Source of the DNA: Burkholderiales bacterium
GTDB taxonomy: Bacteria; Pseudomonadota; Gammaproteobacteria; Burkholderiales; SG8-39
Length of the DNA stretch: 64,000 bases
Direction of reading: 5' to 3'
Assembly: GCA_017880775.1 (NCBI GenBank)
Contig: JADGRQ010000002.1
Span: 1 to 64,000, forward strand
A model generated the notes under the pieces. The model was not told the origin of the DNA and made no database searches. It was given only the letters and a program-made list of their open reading frames with translations. The translations under genes and the position numbers were made by a program. Below, one piece after another: positions 17,640 through 26,893 of the stretch (its first letter is position 1; each line of letters begins with the position of its first letter).

Positions 17640-18650
17640 ATGACCATGTTCGTCAAGCTGATCATTGCGCTGGTCGTCGCGATCGCCGCGTCGCAGATTC
17701 CGGCAACCGAGAAATACTCGGTGTGGATCTTCTTCATCGCGGTCATCGTGGTGTTCACGATCGAGGGCGTGCGCATCGTGCCGCAGCAAAGTGCCTGGGT
17801 GGTGGAGCGGCTGGGCAAGTTTCACGCCGTGCTCGAGCCGGGCCTCAACCTGATCATTCCTTTCCTCGACCGCGTCGCGTACATGCACTCGCTGAAGGAG
17901 GTGCCGCTTGATGTGCCCGAGCAGGTGTGCATCACCAGGGACAACACCCAGCTGGGGGTCGACGGCATCCTCTACTACCAGATCACCGATCCGCGTCTCG
18001 CCTCCTACGGTTCGTCGAACTACATCGCCGCGATTTCCCAGCTCGCCCAGACCACATTGCGCAGCGAAATCGGCAAGATGGAACTCGACAAGACGTTCGA
18101 ATCGCGCGACGAGATCAACCGCCAGATCGTCGCATCGCTCGACGAGGCCGGGCGCAACTGGGGCATCAAGGTGCTGCGCTACGAGATCAAGAGCCTGACG
18201 CCGCCCGAGGCGATCCTGCGCTCGATGCAGCAGCAGATCACCGCCGAGCGCGAAAAGCGCGCGCTGATCGCCAAATCGGAGGGCGAGCGCCAGCAGGAAA
18301 TCAACGTCGCCGACGGCGAAAAGCAGGCTGCGGTGCTGAAATCCGAGGGCGACAAGACCGCGGCGATCAACCGCGCACAGGGCGAGGCGACGCGCATCCG
18401 GCTGATCGCCGAGGCGACTGCCGCGGCGGTACACGCCGTCGGCGAAGCGGTGAACGCGCCCGGCGGGCTGCAGGCGGCGAACCTCAAGGTGGCGGAGCAG
18501 TACGTGAATGCGTTTGCGCTGCTCGCGCGCACCAACAACACGCTGATCGTGCCCGGAAACATGGGCGACATGGCCACCATGGTCACATCGGCAATGACCA
18601 TGCTCGAGCGCGTCAAGGCCGGCGAACCCAAGCCGGCCGCTGCCGCATAG
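17640..18650 (+). CDS. SPFH/Band 7 (stomatin/paraslipin-like, QmcA-type) membrane protein
   Basis: A 336-residue protein. AAGGAGG precedes the ATG. An N-terminal anchor (residues 5-42) is followed by a Band 7 domain (VRIVPQQSAWVVERLGKFH, then EIGKMELDKTFESRDEIN). A long charged, coiled-coil-prone stretch (ALIAKSEGERQQEI...AAINRAQGEATRI) leads to a hydrophobic C-terminus. SPFH proteins form large cages in the inner membrane, commonly with NfeD and often with FtsH; here the NfeD partner is directly upstream. Confidence 0.93.
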   Translation: MTMFVKLIIALVVAIAASQIPATEKYSVWIFFIAVIVVFTIEGVRIVPQQSAWVVERLGKFHAVLEPGLNLIIPFLDRVAYMHSLKEVPLDVPEQVCITRDNTQLGVDGILYYQITDPRLASYGSSNYIAAISQLAQTTLRSEIGKMELDKTFESRDEINRQIVASLDEAGRNWGIKVLRYEIKSLTPPEAILRSMQQQITAEREKRALIAKSEGERQQEINVADGEKQAAVLKSEGDKTAAINRAQGEATRIRLIAEATAAAVHAVGEAVNAPGGLQAANLKVAEQYVNAFALLARTNNTLIVPGNMGDMATMVTSAMTMLERVKAGEPKPAAAA

Positions 18651-18658
18651 GAGTTGCG

Positions 18659-19051
18659 ATGACCGTCACTGCGATGAACCACTTCACCATCCTGACCGAC
18701 GACCTGCCGGCGACGCTGGATTTCTACGCGGAGTTCCTGAACCTGAAGCCGGGAGCGCGCCCCGCGTTCACCTTTCCCGGCGCCTGGCTCTACGCTGACG
18801 GCGGCAAGGGCAAGGACCCGATCCTGCATGTCGTCGCGGGCAAGCAGAAGCGGGAACTGGTGAAAGGCGTGATCGACCACATGGCTTTCACCGGGCAGGG
18901 TCTTGCCGCGGCGCTGGCCAAGCTCAAGGCGCGCGACATCGCCTACGAGTTGCGCCAGTTGCCTTCCTACGGGACCTGGCAGCTGTTCTTCCTCGATCCG
19001 AATGGTGCCAAGGTGGAGATCGATTTCGATCCCGCCGAGAAAGCCGCCTGA
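18659..19051 (+). CDS. VOC-family (glyoxalase/dioxygenase-fold) protein
   Basis: A 130-residue single-domain VOC protein. NHFTILTDDLPATLDFYAEFLNL at the N-terminus, IDHMAF near residue 73 and the C-terminal LFFLDPNGAKVEIDFD supply the usual His/Glu metal-site positions. The start ATG at 18659 follows GGAG. It lies 8 bp after the SPFH gene and 5 bp before the next gene, so it belongs to the same run. The substrate is unknown. Confidence 0.87.
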   Translation: MTVTAMNHFTILTDDLPATLDFYAEFLNLKPGARPAFTFPGAWLYADGGKGKDPILHVVAGKQKRELVKGVIDHMAFTGQGLAAALAKLKARDIAYELRQLPSYGTWQLFFLDPNGAKVEIDFDPAEKAA

Positions 19052-19056
19052 CCGCG

Positions 19057-19245
19057 TTGCTGCGCATCGTCGCCGGTGTGGCAATCGTCGCGGTGCTGGT
19101 CGCCGCAGTCGTGTTCGCATGGATCACGCTGCTCGCGTTCTTCGTGCTGGCCGGCATGGTTGCGGCGATCGCAAGCCTGTTTGGACGCCGCAAGCGTCCG
19201 CCGGGCCCGGTGACGATCGAGGGCGAATCGCGCCGCGTGGAATGA
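19057..19245 (+). CDS. Small two-helix membrane protein
   Basis: A 62-residue protein from a TTG start. Residues 3-42 are almost entirely hydrophobic, enough for two closely spaced membrane helices, followed by a basic GRRKRPPG turn and a short polar tail. The stop overlaps the next gene's start (ATGA), which supports translation. No family recognised. Confidence 0.6.
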   Translation: MLRIVAGVAIVAVLVAAVVFAWITLLAFFVLAGMVAAIASLFGRRKRPPGPVTIEGESRRVE

Positions 19246-19619
19246 CTGAATCCGCCATCGTTCTCTTTGCGCACGGCTCGCGCGAGCCTGACTGGGCGCG
19301 GCCGTTCGAGCGATTGCGCACGCTGGTCGCGCAGCAAGTCGATGGCGAGTCTGTCGCGCTTGCGTTTCTCGAAACCATGCCTCCGACGCTGGAGGAGACG
19401 GTCGCACGGCTCTACGCGCGCGGGGTGCGCAGCATCGCGGTGGTGCCATTGTTCCTCGGCACCGGGGGCCACCTGAAGCGTGACCTGCCGAGAATCCTCG
19501 AGCAGCTTCGCTCCGCGCATTCCGACTTGTCGCTCCGCGCGACGCCCGCGCTGGGCGAGATCGACGCGGTTCTCGAGTCCATCGCCGAATGGATCGTGAA
19601 GGCCGGCCCACTAGGTTGA
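19242..19619 (+). CDS. CbiX-type sirohydrochlorin chelatase-like protein (short form)
   Basis: A 125-residue single-domain CbiX. The first metal-site His is H11 (FAHGSREPDW), with E44 in AFLETMPP and H77 in GTGGHLKRDLP. Short CbiX proteins dimerise and insert Co or Fe into sirohydrochlorin for cobalamin or siroheme. No other tetrapyrrole genes are in the window, so the metal is undecided. Coupled by ATGA to the upstream small membrane protein. Confidence 0.88.
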   Translation: MTESAIVLFAHGSREPDWARPFERLRTLVAQQVDGESVALAFLETMPPTLEETVARLYARGVRSIAVVPLFLGTGGHLKRDLPRILEQLRSAHSDLSLRATPALGEIDAVLESIAEWIVKAGPLG

Positions 19620-19639
19620 GGCACGGGCACGTTTCTTGC

Positions 19640-19670
19640 GGGTCGTTCTCCCGTATTGGAGAACCGACCC
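19640..19670. terminator. Imperfect hairpin downstream of cbiX-like gene
   Basis: GGGTCGTTCTCC and GGAGAACCGACCC pair with a single bulged base and a 6-nt loop. Found in the 181-bp gap between convergent genes, where a bidirectional terminator is expected. No T-run follows, so the function is tentative. I see nothing else in this gap. Confidence 0.4.
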
Positions 19671-19800
19671 ATGCAGGCGAAGCCGCGCTGCGCGAAGCCG
19701 GCTCGCCGGTCGGCACGCCGAACGCGTTGGTCGAGAATGCCACGGAGCCTGCGCCGCGCAGATCGAACCGGTCAGGGCATTCCTGAAGGACTGATCGGCG

Positions 19801-20760
19801 TCAATCCACCTTCGCGCCGGAATCGCGGACGATCTTGCCCAGCCGCGGGATGTCGCTGCGGATCAGTGCAGCCAGTTCCTCGGGAGGCATCCCGCCCGCA
19901 TCGAGGCCCAGATCCTGGATGCGCTTCGCTACATCGGGCGCCGTGAGTGCCTTGGCCACCTCGGCGTACAGGCGCGCCACGATGTCCTTTGGCGTGCCCG
20001 CCGGCGCGAACAGCGCTTGCCAGGAACTGATGTCGTAGCCGGGCAGGCCCGCCTCGGACATCGTGGGAACTTCGGGCGCCATGAACGAGCGCCTCGACGA
20101 GGTCACCGCGAGCGCCCTCAACTTGCCCGACTTCGCCGGCGGGTAGGCGGTGGTGATGTTCTCGAAGCTCATCGAGATCGTCCCCGCGAGCAGATCCGGG
20201 ATCATGGGGCCGCTGCCCTTGTACGGAATGTGCTGCATCTGCACGCCGGTCATCGTCTTGAACAGTTCGCCCGACATGTGCTGCGAGGTGCCGTTGCCCG
20301 CGGAGCCGAACGAGTGCTTGTTCGGATTCGCCTTCAGGAAAGCGATCAGTTCCTGCACGGTGTTCACGCCGAGGCTCGGGTGCACCACCAGCATGTTCGG
20401 CAGCGTCGCGAGCATGGTAATCGGCGCGAAGTCCTTGATCGGATCGTACGGAAGTTTCGAGTAAAGCGTGACGTTGATGGCGTGCGAGCTGATGGTCCCG
20501 CTGCCGATGGTGTAGCCGTCGGGCGCGGCTTTCGCGATCATCTCCGCGCCGAGCGCGCCGGCCGCTCCGGGACGATTCTCGACTACCACCGGCTGGCCGA
20601 GCGCCTCGGACATCTTCGGTGCGATCAGGCGCGCAAGGATGTCGGTGGTGCCGCCCGGCGCGAAAATCACGATATAGCGAATCGGTTTCGACGGCCACGC
20701 TTGTGCGTGAGCGAGCGAGGCGCAGGCAAGCGCGAACAGCGCGAGAATGGATCGTTTCAT
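19801..20760 (-). CDS. Tripartite tricarboxylate transporter receptor (Bug family) protein 2
   Basis: A 319-residue periplasmic receptor. AAGGAGG precedes the ATG; signal peptide MKRSILALFALACASLAHAQ. Bug landmarks are WPSKPIRYIVIFAPGGTTDI, VVENRPGAAGALGAEMI, DGYTIGSG and QHIPYKGSGPMIPDLLAG. It stands alone, downstream of the siderophore-receptor gene on the same strand with no permease genes nearby, so ligand and partner are unknown. Confidence 0.92.
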   Translation of the reverse strand: MKRSILALFALACASLAHAQAWPSKPIRYIVIFAPGGTTDILARLIAPKMSEALGQPVVVENRPGAAGALGAEMIAKAAPDGYTIGSGTISSHAINVTLYSKLPYDPIKDFAPITMLATLPNMLVVHPSLGVNTVQELIAFLKANPNKHSFGSAGNGTSQHMSGELFKTMTGVQMQHIPYKGSGPMIPDLLAGTISMSFENITTAYPPAKSGKLRALAVTSSRRSFMAPEVPTMSEAGLPGYDISSWQALFAPAGTPKDIVARLYAEVAKALTAPDVAKRIQDLGLDAGGMPPEELAALIRSDIPRLGKIVRDSGAKVD

Positions 20761-20824
20761 TGCGTTGTCCTCCTTGGAGTTGTGGAGGGAATTCTAAACC
20801 AGGCTGCGGAGTATCAGGCCACGG

Positions 20825-22957
20825 TCAGAAAGACTTGCTCAGCGTCAGTCTGAAAGTCCGCGGCGCTCCCGGGCTGATGTTGTTGTCGCCGTCGACGGTC
20901 GGGAAGTACTTCTTGTCGAAGAGGTTCTCGACGTTGAACGCCAGCCTCGTACTGGCATCGAAGGCGTAGTAGAGCGCGCCGTCGACCCGCGTGAACTCCG
21001 GCAGCTGCACGGTGTTGTTGAACGAGGTGAACGACGAGGACTGGTGGATCACGCCGAGTCCGGTGCCCCAGCCGGAGCCGAGATTGAATTTGTTCCACAA
21101 CGACAAGGTCTGCTCGGGCACAAGGCCGATCTTGTTGCCGGCCGGCGTGATCGAGGCTACGGTCGCTGTCATGCCGCTGGTGATCGGCTTCAGAACGCGA
21201 CCGTCCATGTTCGAGTAAGCCGCGAATACCTGCCAGTAGTTCGTGACCTCGCCCTGCAGGCCGAGTTCGATCCCTTGCGTGCGCTGCAGTCCGCTCTTGA
21301 CGAAGAAACCTATGTTCACCGGGTCGGCTACGCGCACGTCGGTGCGGTCGGTGCGGTAAAGCGCAGCCGAGAGCGTCAGTTTCGGCAACAGATTCCAGCG
21401 CGCACCGACCTCGTAGTTCCTGGCTCTTTCCGGCGCGAGATCGGCGGTCGTCGTTGCGAGGCCCAGTTGCTCGCCCGAAGGCAGGAAGGCATAGCTGTAG
21501 CTTGCGTAATAGGTGGAGCCTGCCGTACGCGTCCAGATCAATCCGGCGCGTGGGCTGACGGCGCTGTCGATGCGCGCCAGATCGACCGCCGGCACGAGTA
21601 CCCGCCGGTCGTCGAAATTGACGCTGAAGCGGTCGTAGCGCAAACCGGCGATCACCTTCCACTCCTTGGACAGGGCGATCTGGTCCTGCACGTAGAGCGC
21701 GCCGACGTCGGCTTTCACGTTGTTGTCCGCGTCGGTGGTGTTCGGGGCAAAGCGCGTCGCGGTCGCAACGGGATTGCTGGCCGATGCCGTGATGCCGGTG
21801 GCAGCTCCGAAGAATCCGGTGTTGCGCTTGTTGGTGCTGTTCTGGTGGCCGATCTCCGCGCCGAGGAGCAGCGTGTGTTCGACACCGCCGGTGTTGAAGT
21901 TTTTCGTCAGATCGGTCTGGTTGAAAACGTTGGTGCGCCAGTTCTGGTTGTTGTACGCGGAAAGCGTCATGGTCCCCGCGGCACTGACGGCGCTGCCTGG
22001 ATAGACGTTCTGGTAGAACTTGTCGTAGTACGCCATGCGGAAGGTGTTCTTCAGTTGCCAGCCGTTGCCGAGGTCGTGGTCGAGAACGGCGGAGAAGTTG
22101 TCGGTCGTTTGCAGCGAGTTGCTCTGGCCGGCATTGCCGAAGAACGTGCTGGGGTCTGCGTTGAACGGTCTGCCATTTTGCGACGGGAAACCCCGGTCGG
22201 CGGTCCGGTCGTCGTGAACGCGCTCGTAACTGAACGTGAGCGCGGTGCGCGCGCCTGGCGTCAGCGTCATCGTGGGATTGATCGCGTAGCGCTTCAGATC
22301 CGCGCCGTTGCGGAACGTATCGCCACCTTCGATCATCGCGTTCAGGCGGAACGCGGCCGAATCGCCCCGCTTGTCACCGACATCGATGGTGCTGCGCAAG
22401 TGGTTGTGGCTGCCATAGGTGAAAGTGCCCTCGCGGATGCTGTAGAAAACCGGGCGCTTGGTGACGAGATTGACCACGCCGCCGGCACCGCCGCGGCCGA
22501 AGGCCATTCCGCCCGGACCCTTGAGGATTTCGACGCGCTCGAGGTTATAGAGATCGCGGAAGATCTGTGCGTCGTCGCGCACGCCGTTGACGAAAAAGTC
22601 CGCGGTCGTGCTGTTGCCGCGGATGACGATCTGGTCGCGATTGCCCTCGCCCTGATGCATCAAGGTTCCCGGAACGTAGCGGAATACGTCACCGAGACTT
22701 TGCATCGCCTGGTCTTTCATCAACTGGGTCGGAACAATGCTCACCGACGCAGGTACTTCGTTGAGAGGCGTATCGGTCTTGGTGAAGGTACTGGACCGGG
22801 TGGCGCGATAGCCCTGCACCGGGCCTTCGGCGCTTTCCGCCCGATCCTGCACCTTGACTTCGGGCAAGGTGGGTTCTGCGGCGAGCGCGGTACCACCTGC
22901 GCCGAACGCGGCGAGCAAGGCAATGACCAAGGGTTTAATGCCTGTCCTGAACGACAT
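20825..22957 (-). CDS. TonB-dependent siderophore receptor
   Basis: A 710-residue outer-membrane receptor. AGGAGGAG precedes the ATG. The signal peptide ends near ALAAEP; a TonB-box-like LPEVKVQ follows at once. The plug domain carries NEVPASVSIVP, QIVIRGNS and LERVEILKGPGGMAFGRGG; the barrel ends in a terminal Phe (TLSKSF). It is probably for a ferric catecholate-type siderophore, by resemblance of the plug only. As the distal gene of the tonB-exbB-exbD-FTR1 run it should be powered by that TonB system and be iron-regulated. Confidence 0.93.
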   Translation of the reverse strand: MSFRTGIKPLVIALLAAFGAGGTALAAEPTLPEVKVQDRAESAEGPVQGYRATRSSTFTKTDTPLNEVPASVSIVPTQLMKDQAMQSLGDVFRYVPGTLMHQGEGNRDQIVIRGNSTTADFFVNGVRDDAQIFRDLYNLERVEILKGPGGMAFGRGGAGGVVNLVTKRPVFYSIREGTFTYGSHNHLRSTIDVGDKRGDSAAFRLNAMIEGGDTFRNGADLKRYAINPTMTLTPGARTALTFSYERVHDDRTADRGFPSQNGRPFNADPSTFFGNAGQSNSLQTTDNFSAVLDHDLGNGWQLKNTFRMAYYDKFYQNVYPGSAVSAAGTMTLSAYNNQNWRTNVFNQTDLTKNFNTGGVEHTLLLGAEIGHQNSTNKRNTGFFGAATGITASASNPVATATRFAPNTTDADNNVKADVGALYVQDQIALSKEWKVIAGLRYDRFSVNFDDRRVLVPAVDLARIDSAVSPRAGLIWTRTAGSTYYASYSYAFLPSGEQLGLATTTADLAPERARNYEVGARWNLLPKLTLSAALYRTDRTDVRVADPVNIGFFVKSGLQRTQGIELGLQGEVTNYWQVFAAYSNMDGRVLKPITSGMTATVASITPAGNKIGLVPEQTLSLWNKFNLGSGWGTGLGVIHQSSSFTSFNNTVQLPEFTRVDGALYYAFDASTRLAFNVENLFDKKYFPTVDGDNNISPGAPRTFRLTLSKSF

Positions 22958-23074
22958 TGGTGCGACTCCTCCTGGGTTATGGCTGGCTGGGAGAAGTCAC
23001 CTGGCTTGCCGCGAATTGAATGAATCTGTTTCTTTGCGGCTACCGCAATCAAGAAATCGCAGTCATCGCTCCCG

Positions 23075-25024
23075 CTACGGCTGCCGGGGATGGCTTGGTT
23101 TCGGTTCGGCCGAAGGGCTGGACTCGCGTTGTCCCGCCCACATGCCGAGCACAATCAGCACTGCGGTGACCAACTGCGCGCCGAGCGTCTCGAGCGTCGG
23201 GTGCACCCCGAGCATCGGTGCGGCAAAGGAGCCGACCGGGCTCGCACCCACGACGCCCGCCTCCTGGAGCGCTGCGACGCCCTGGCCGGCGAACACGATC
23301 GCGAGGAGCGCAATCAGGAGCGACATGACCGAGAAGAACGGTCCGAGCGGCAGGCGCAGGCTGTACTTGAACATTCCCCAGCCCGCAGCGGCGAGCAGCA
23401 GCGCAGCCGCGGCGATGCCGCCGAGAACCGGTGTGCGGCCTTCGGCGCCCGCCTGCACCCAGAGCGCCTCGTAGAACAGCACCAGCTCGAATAGCTCGCG
23501 ATAAACGGCAAGAAAGGACACCCCTGCCATTGCCCACAGCGTCTTTTGCTCCAGCGCCTGGCCGACGCTGTCGCGGATGAAGGCCGTCCAGGCCCGCGCC
23601 TGGCTCTTGCCGTGCAGCCAGTAGCCGACGTAGAGCAGCATTGCGGCGGCCACGAGCGCGGTGAGGCCCTCGGTGAGTTCGCGGTTGGCGCCGGAAATGT
23701 CGATCAGCGAATTGGCCGCCACCCAGGTCGCGGCGCCCGCCAGCAGCGCCGCGATCCAGCCGGCATGCACATAGGGCAGCGCATCGCGGCGGCCCGTCTT
23801 GGTGACGAAGGCGACGATTGCGGCAAGCAGCAGGATTGCCTCGAGCCCTTCGCGCAGCAGGATCACGAGCGAAGTGGTGAAGGCCGCTGCCGGCGAGAGC
23901 TCGCCCGAATCGAGCTTGCCCTGTGCCGAGGCAAGCAGCGCGTCTGCCTTCGCGACCCTCGCTTCGAGTGCGGCCGGCGCCGCGCCGTCGGCGATCGCCG
24001 CTCGCAGCGCGAGCATCTCGCGTTCGATCTCGAGCCGCAGCGGCTTGTCGACATTGTCGAGCGAGTTCTCGACCAGCTCGAAGCCCTCGAGATAAGCGCT
24101 GATCGCGGCATCGCGCGCTGCGGTCCGGTTTCCCTCCCGGTAGAGAGCGAGACTCTCCGCGACCTTGCCGCGAGCGAAAGCGATCGGGGCCGGCTTCGCG
24201 GCCACGAGCGCTTCGGGGTGGGCACGAAGATAGGCCAGCGCGAGCGCCGCCGGTTCGCCGGCCCGGCGCCGGACCTCGCTCTCCGAATAGGCGGTGAGGC
24301 TCGCGAGGTCGGGGAACGCCGCACGCGCCTGCCCGCCGCGCCACGCGGCCTCGCCCTCGAGCACGCGTTCCGGCTTCGCTCCCAGATTGGCCGCGTAGAG
24401 CGCGAGCGCCCAGCGCTCTTCCTCGCCGAGCTTCGCGAACGGCGCCATCGGGGTCCCCGGGACCCCGAGCGTAATGGCGTTGTACAGGCCGTAGACGCTG
24501 CGCTCGGCCATGCGCGCGGCGTCGTGGAAATCGGCGGGCAGGGGATCGAGGCCTTTGGCGGCAGGGCCGTCGCCGCGGCCTTGCGCGCCATGGCAGGCGG
24601 CGCAGTTCGCCGCGAAGAGCGCCGCGCCGCGCGCGGGATCGGGCACGCTGCGCGGCGCCACCCTGAGCCCGTACGCGCGGATCAGCGCCCAGCGCAACCC
24701 GGCGGCGGATTCGGCCACGGCCTCCGGGGCAGCCTTGCCGCCGACGAGCCCGGCGAGCTTTGTGGCATCGGCTTCCAGCGCTGGCTTGGCCGGGTTCACG
24801 GGCAGCGCCTTGATGCGCTCGAGCGCCTGCGCCGAGAACTCGGTCATTTCCTTGTACTCGTCGGGGCTCTTCACTTTGCCGCCCTCGACCGCGCCGGCGT
24901 AGTCGACGCCGATGTAGTTGAGCAGGTGGACGATGCCTTGCGCGCCCGAATCGGCACCTTCCTGCGCGAGCGCCGGGAGCGCGAGCAGCAGCGCGGCGAG
25001 AAGCGCGAGGCTACGGTGTTTCAT
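23075..25024 (-). CDS. Cytochrome c / FTR1-family iron permease fusion
   Basis: A 649-residue protein with a signal peptide (cleavage near ALAQ). It has a periplasmic c-type cytochrome domain with CAACH at residues 141-145 and a Met-containing TPMAPF distal loop. Its C-terminal half is an FTR1 permease of about seven helices. The two iron-binding RExxE motifs are REGLE near residue 390 and RELFE near 508. EfeU/FTR1 proteins move ferric iron after oxidation, and the fused cytochrome may handle the electrons. The start overlaps the exbD end by 14 bp, tying iron permeation to the TonB operon. Confidence 0.9.
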   Translation of the reverse strand: MKHRSLALLAALLLALPALAQEGADSGAQGIVHLLNYIGVDYAGAVEGGKVKSPDEYKEMTEFSAQALERIKALPVNPAKPALEADATKLAGLVGGKAAPEAVAESAAGLRWALIRAYGLRVAPRSVPDPARGAALFAANCAACHGAQGRGDGPAAKGLDPLPADFHDAARMAERSVYGLYNAITLGVPGTPMAPFAKLGEEERWALALYAANLGAKPERVLEGEAAWRGGQARAAFPDLASLTAYSESEVRRRAGEPAALALAYLRAHPEALVAAKPAPIAFARGKVAESLALYREGNRTAARDAAISAYLEGFELVENSLDNVDKPLRLEIEREMLALRAAIADGAAPAALEARVAKADALLASAQGKLDSGELSPAAAFTTSLVILLREGLEAILLLAAIVAFVTKTGRRDALPYVHAGWIAALLAGAATWVAANSLIDISGANRELTEGLTALVAAAMLLYVGYWLHGKSQARAWTAFIRDSVGQALEQKTLWAMAGVSFLAVYRELFELVLFYEALWVQAGAEGRTPVLGGIAAAALLLAAAGWGMFKYSLRLPLGPFFSVMSLLIALLAIVFAGQGVAALQEAGVVGASPVGSFAAPMLGVHPTLETLGAQLVTAVLIVLGMWAGQRESSPSAEPKPSHPRQP

Positions 25025-25433
25025 TCGGATCGGTGATGAAGCCGATGCGCGTTAGGCCGAGACGCGCGGCGTCCGACAGCACGCGTGCCACCTTGCCGTA
25101 GGCGACGGTGTTGTCACCGCGCACGTGCACTTCAGGCTGCGGGCTCAGCGCGGCGGCGGCCTGCATGCGCGAGCGCCAGCCGGCTTCATCGACGACCTCG
25201 CCATTCCAGTACACGACGCCATCGCGATCGATCGCGAGCTGCACGTTCTGCGGCCGGGTGATGTTGGGCGTCGAGGTTGCCTTGGGTAGATCGACCTTCA
25301 CCGCGTGCGTCAGCAATGGCGCGGTGATGATGAAGATCACGAGCAGCACCAGCATCACGTCGATGAGCGGGATCATGTTGATCTCGGCCATCGGCGCGTT
25401 CTGGGCGCCGCGGTCAAATCCGCCGAACGCCAT
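25011..25433 (-). CDS. exbD: Biopolymer transport protein ExbD
   Basis: A 140-residue protein with a short cytoplasmic N-terminus and one membrane helix (about residues 21-43, MIPLIDVMLVLLVIFIITAP). It carries the essential Asp at position 25, the same position as in E. coli ExbD. A periplasmic domain follows. With ExbB it forms the proton channel that energises TonB. It lies 2 bp after exbB and overlaps the FTR1 gene. Confidence 0.93.
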   Translation of the reverse strand: MAFGGFDRGAQNAPMAEINMIPLIDVMLVLLVIFIITAPLLTHAVKVDLPKATSTPNITRPQNVQLAIDRDGVVYWNGEVVDEAGWRSRMQAAAALSPQPEVHVRGDNTVAYGKVARVLSDAARLGLTRIGFITDPNETP

Positions 25434-25435
25434 GG

Positions 25436-26191
25436 TCAGGCTGCTCCACGCACGGCTTCAGTTGCGACGACGGCGCGCTTGAGCGGCACCGCGGCAGCGG
25501 GATCGCCAATGTGCGAGCCGGTGGTCAGCACCGCGTAGAGGTCATGCGCGAACGCGTCGAGCCTGGCGAGCACCAGGCGGTTGGAGCGTACGAACGTGTT
25601 ATAGGTGAGCACCGCAGGGATCGCGACTGCGAGGCCGAGCGCGGTCATGATCAGCGCCTCGCCGACCGGACCGGCGACCTTGTCGAGGGTGCCTTGGCCC
25701 GACAGGCCGATGGCGACCAGTGCGTGGTACACGCCCCATACGGTGCCGAACAGGCCCACGAACGGCGCGGTCGACCCGACCGAAGCGAGCACCGTGAGGC
25801 CCGATTCGAGCCGCGCGTTGTCCTCGTCGATCACGCGGCGCATCGCGCGCGTCAGGAACTCGGCGCTGGTGCCGGCCTCGTTGAGGCGACCGGCGCGGTG
25901 GCGCTCGTGATGGCGCGAGGACACGATCGCGTGCCAGGCGAGGTGCGAGAACGGTTCGTCGGGATGGTGCTCCTCGATATGCTTCTCGACCGCGGCGAGC
26001 GAATGCGCGTTCCAGAACGCCTCGAGGAAGCGCGTGCTCTTGCGCTGCTCGAGCATCAGCGCGAGGGACTTGGTGACGATCAGGTACCAAGTCGCAATCG
26101 ACATGCCGAGGATGATGAGGAGGATCACCCGAGCGAGGGTGTCGGTCTGCGCGAAGAAGTTCGCGAATCCGATGGCGTGCGTCGGTTCCAC
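25436..26191 (-). CDS. exbB: Biopolymer transport protein ExbB (MotA/TolQ/ExbB proton channel)
   Basis: A 251-residue inner-membrane protein. The first helix is near residues 18-38 (ARVILLIILGMSIATWYLIV). The signature second and third helices (VGSTAPFVGLFGTVWGVYHAL and ALGLAVAIPAVLTYNTFVR) contain the conserved Thr/Gly pattern lining the proton path. Preceded by tonB (4 bp) and followed by exbD, so it belongs to the TonB complex rather than Tol-Pal. Confidence 0.93.
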   Translation of the reverse strand: MEPTHAIGFANFFAQTDTLARVILLIILGMSIATWYLIVTKSLALMLEQRKSTRFLEAFWNAHSLAAVEKHIEEHHPDEPFSHLAWHAIVSSRHHERHRAGRLNEAGTSAEFLTRAMRRVIDEDNARLESGLTVLASVGSTAPFVGLFGTVWGVYHALVAIGLSGQGTLDKVAGPVGEALIMTALGLAVAIPAVLTYNTFVRSNRLVLARLDAFAHDLYAVLTTGSHIGDPAAAVPLKRAVVATEAVRGAA

Positions 26192-26195
26192 GGAT

Positions 26196-26879
26196 CTAGC
26201 CTTCGAGTTTGAAAGAAATCGGAATCAGCACCCAGGCCGCGACCGGCTCCGAGCCACGCCTGGCGGGCACGAACTTCCAGCGGCGCACGGCATCGCGCGC
26301 GGCGTCGTCGAGGCGCACGGAGCCACTCGGGCTGCGGACCTGTACGTCCTCGGCGCGGCCGGCGACGCTGACGAGCACGCGCAGGATTACGCGACCCTGT
26401 TCGCTCATGCGGCGCGAGAGCGGGGGATACGCGGGCGCCGGATTGTCGAGGTAATCGGCGTTGAAGATCGGCTGGGTCACCTGCAACGCGGCAGTTGCGG
26501 GCGTCGGTATTGCGGGCGGGGCATGAGCCGGCGCCGCTGCGGGCGGCGCGGGCGGTTGCGGCGCGGTGACCACAGGCGAAGGCGCCTCAACGGGCGCTGT
26601 CATGATCGGCTGCGGTGCGATCGGTTTCGGCGGCGCCTTTGCGAGGGGCTTGGGCTTGGCCGGCTCGATCGGCTTCTCGAGCTTGGGCTCGGTTCGCGGC
26701 GGCGAGATCAGATCGAACATGATCGGCACCGCGGCGGACAAGGCCGAGCGCGCGGGCGCGTAGCTGAGCAGCGCGAGCACCGCAAGGAGATGCAGCCCGA
26801 GCGTAACGAGTGCACCGATGCGGCGCGTTGCGCCGAAGACGCGAGGCGCGGTGAACCGTGATTGCAGCGCGGCGGCCAA
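26196..26879 (-). CDS. tonB: TonB energy-transducing protein
   Basis: A 227-residue protein. It has an N-terminal signal-anchor helix (about residues 22-45), a Pro/Ala/Lys-rich periplasmic spacer (about 60-130, with EKPIEPAKPKP repeats), and a C-terminal TonB domain. That domain contains AYPPLSRRMSEQGRVILRV and the closing WKFVPARRG segment. It spans the periplasm to drive the receptor encoded downstream. The order hemP-tonB-exbB-exbD is common in betaproteobacterial haem/siderophore loci. Confidence 0.9.
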   Translation of the reverse strand: MAAALQSRFTAPRVFGATRRIGALVTLGLHLLAVLALLSYAPARSALSAAVPIMFDLISPPRTEPKLEKPIEPAKPKPLAKAPPKPIAPQPIMTAPVEAPSPVVTAPQPPAPPAAAPAHAPPAIPTPATAALQVTQPIFNADYLDNPAPAYPPLSRRMSEQGRVILRVLVSVAGRAEDVQVRSPSGSVRLDDAARDAVRRWKFVPARRGSEPVAAWVLIPISFKLEG

Positions 26880-26893
26880 CGGCGGTCTCCCCC

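Noticed and set aside
20761-23074. Fur box directly upstream of the siderophore receptor gene
   Set aside because: No sequence with a convincing GATAATGAT half-site lies in the 117-bp gap. The receptor is more likely read from the hemP promoter.
21044-25036. Two long plus-strand frames opposite the siderophore receptor and the cytochrome c/FTR1 gene
   Set aside because: No recognisable domains, and composition typical of antisense frames. The minus-strand genes have clear motifs and ribosome sites.
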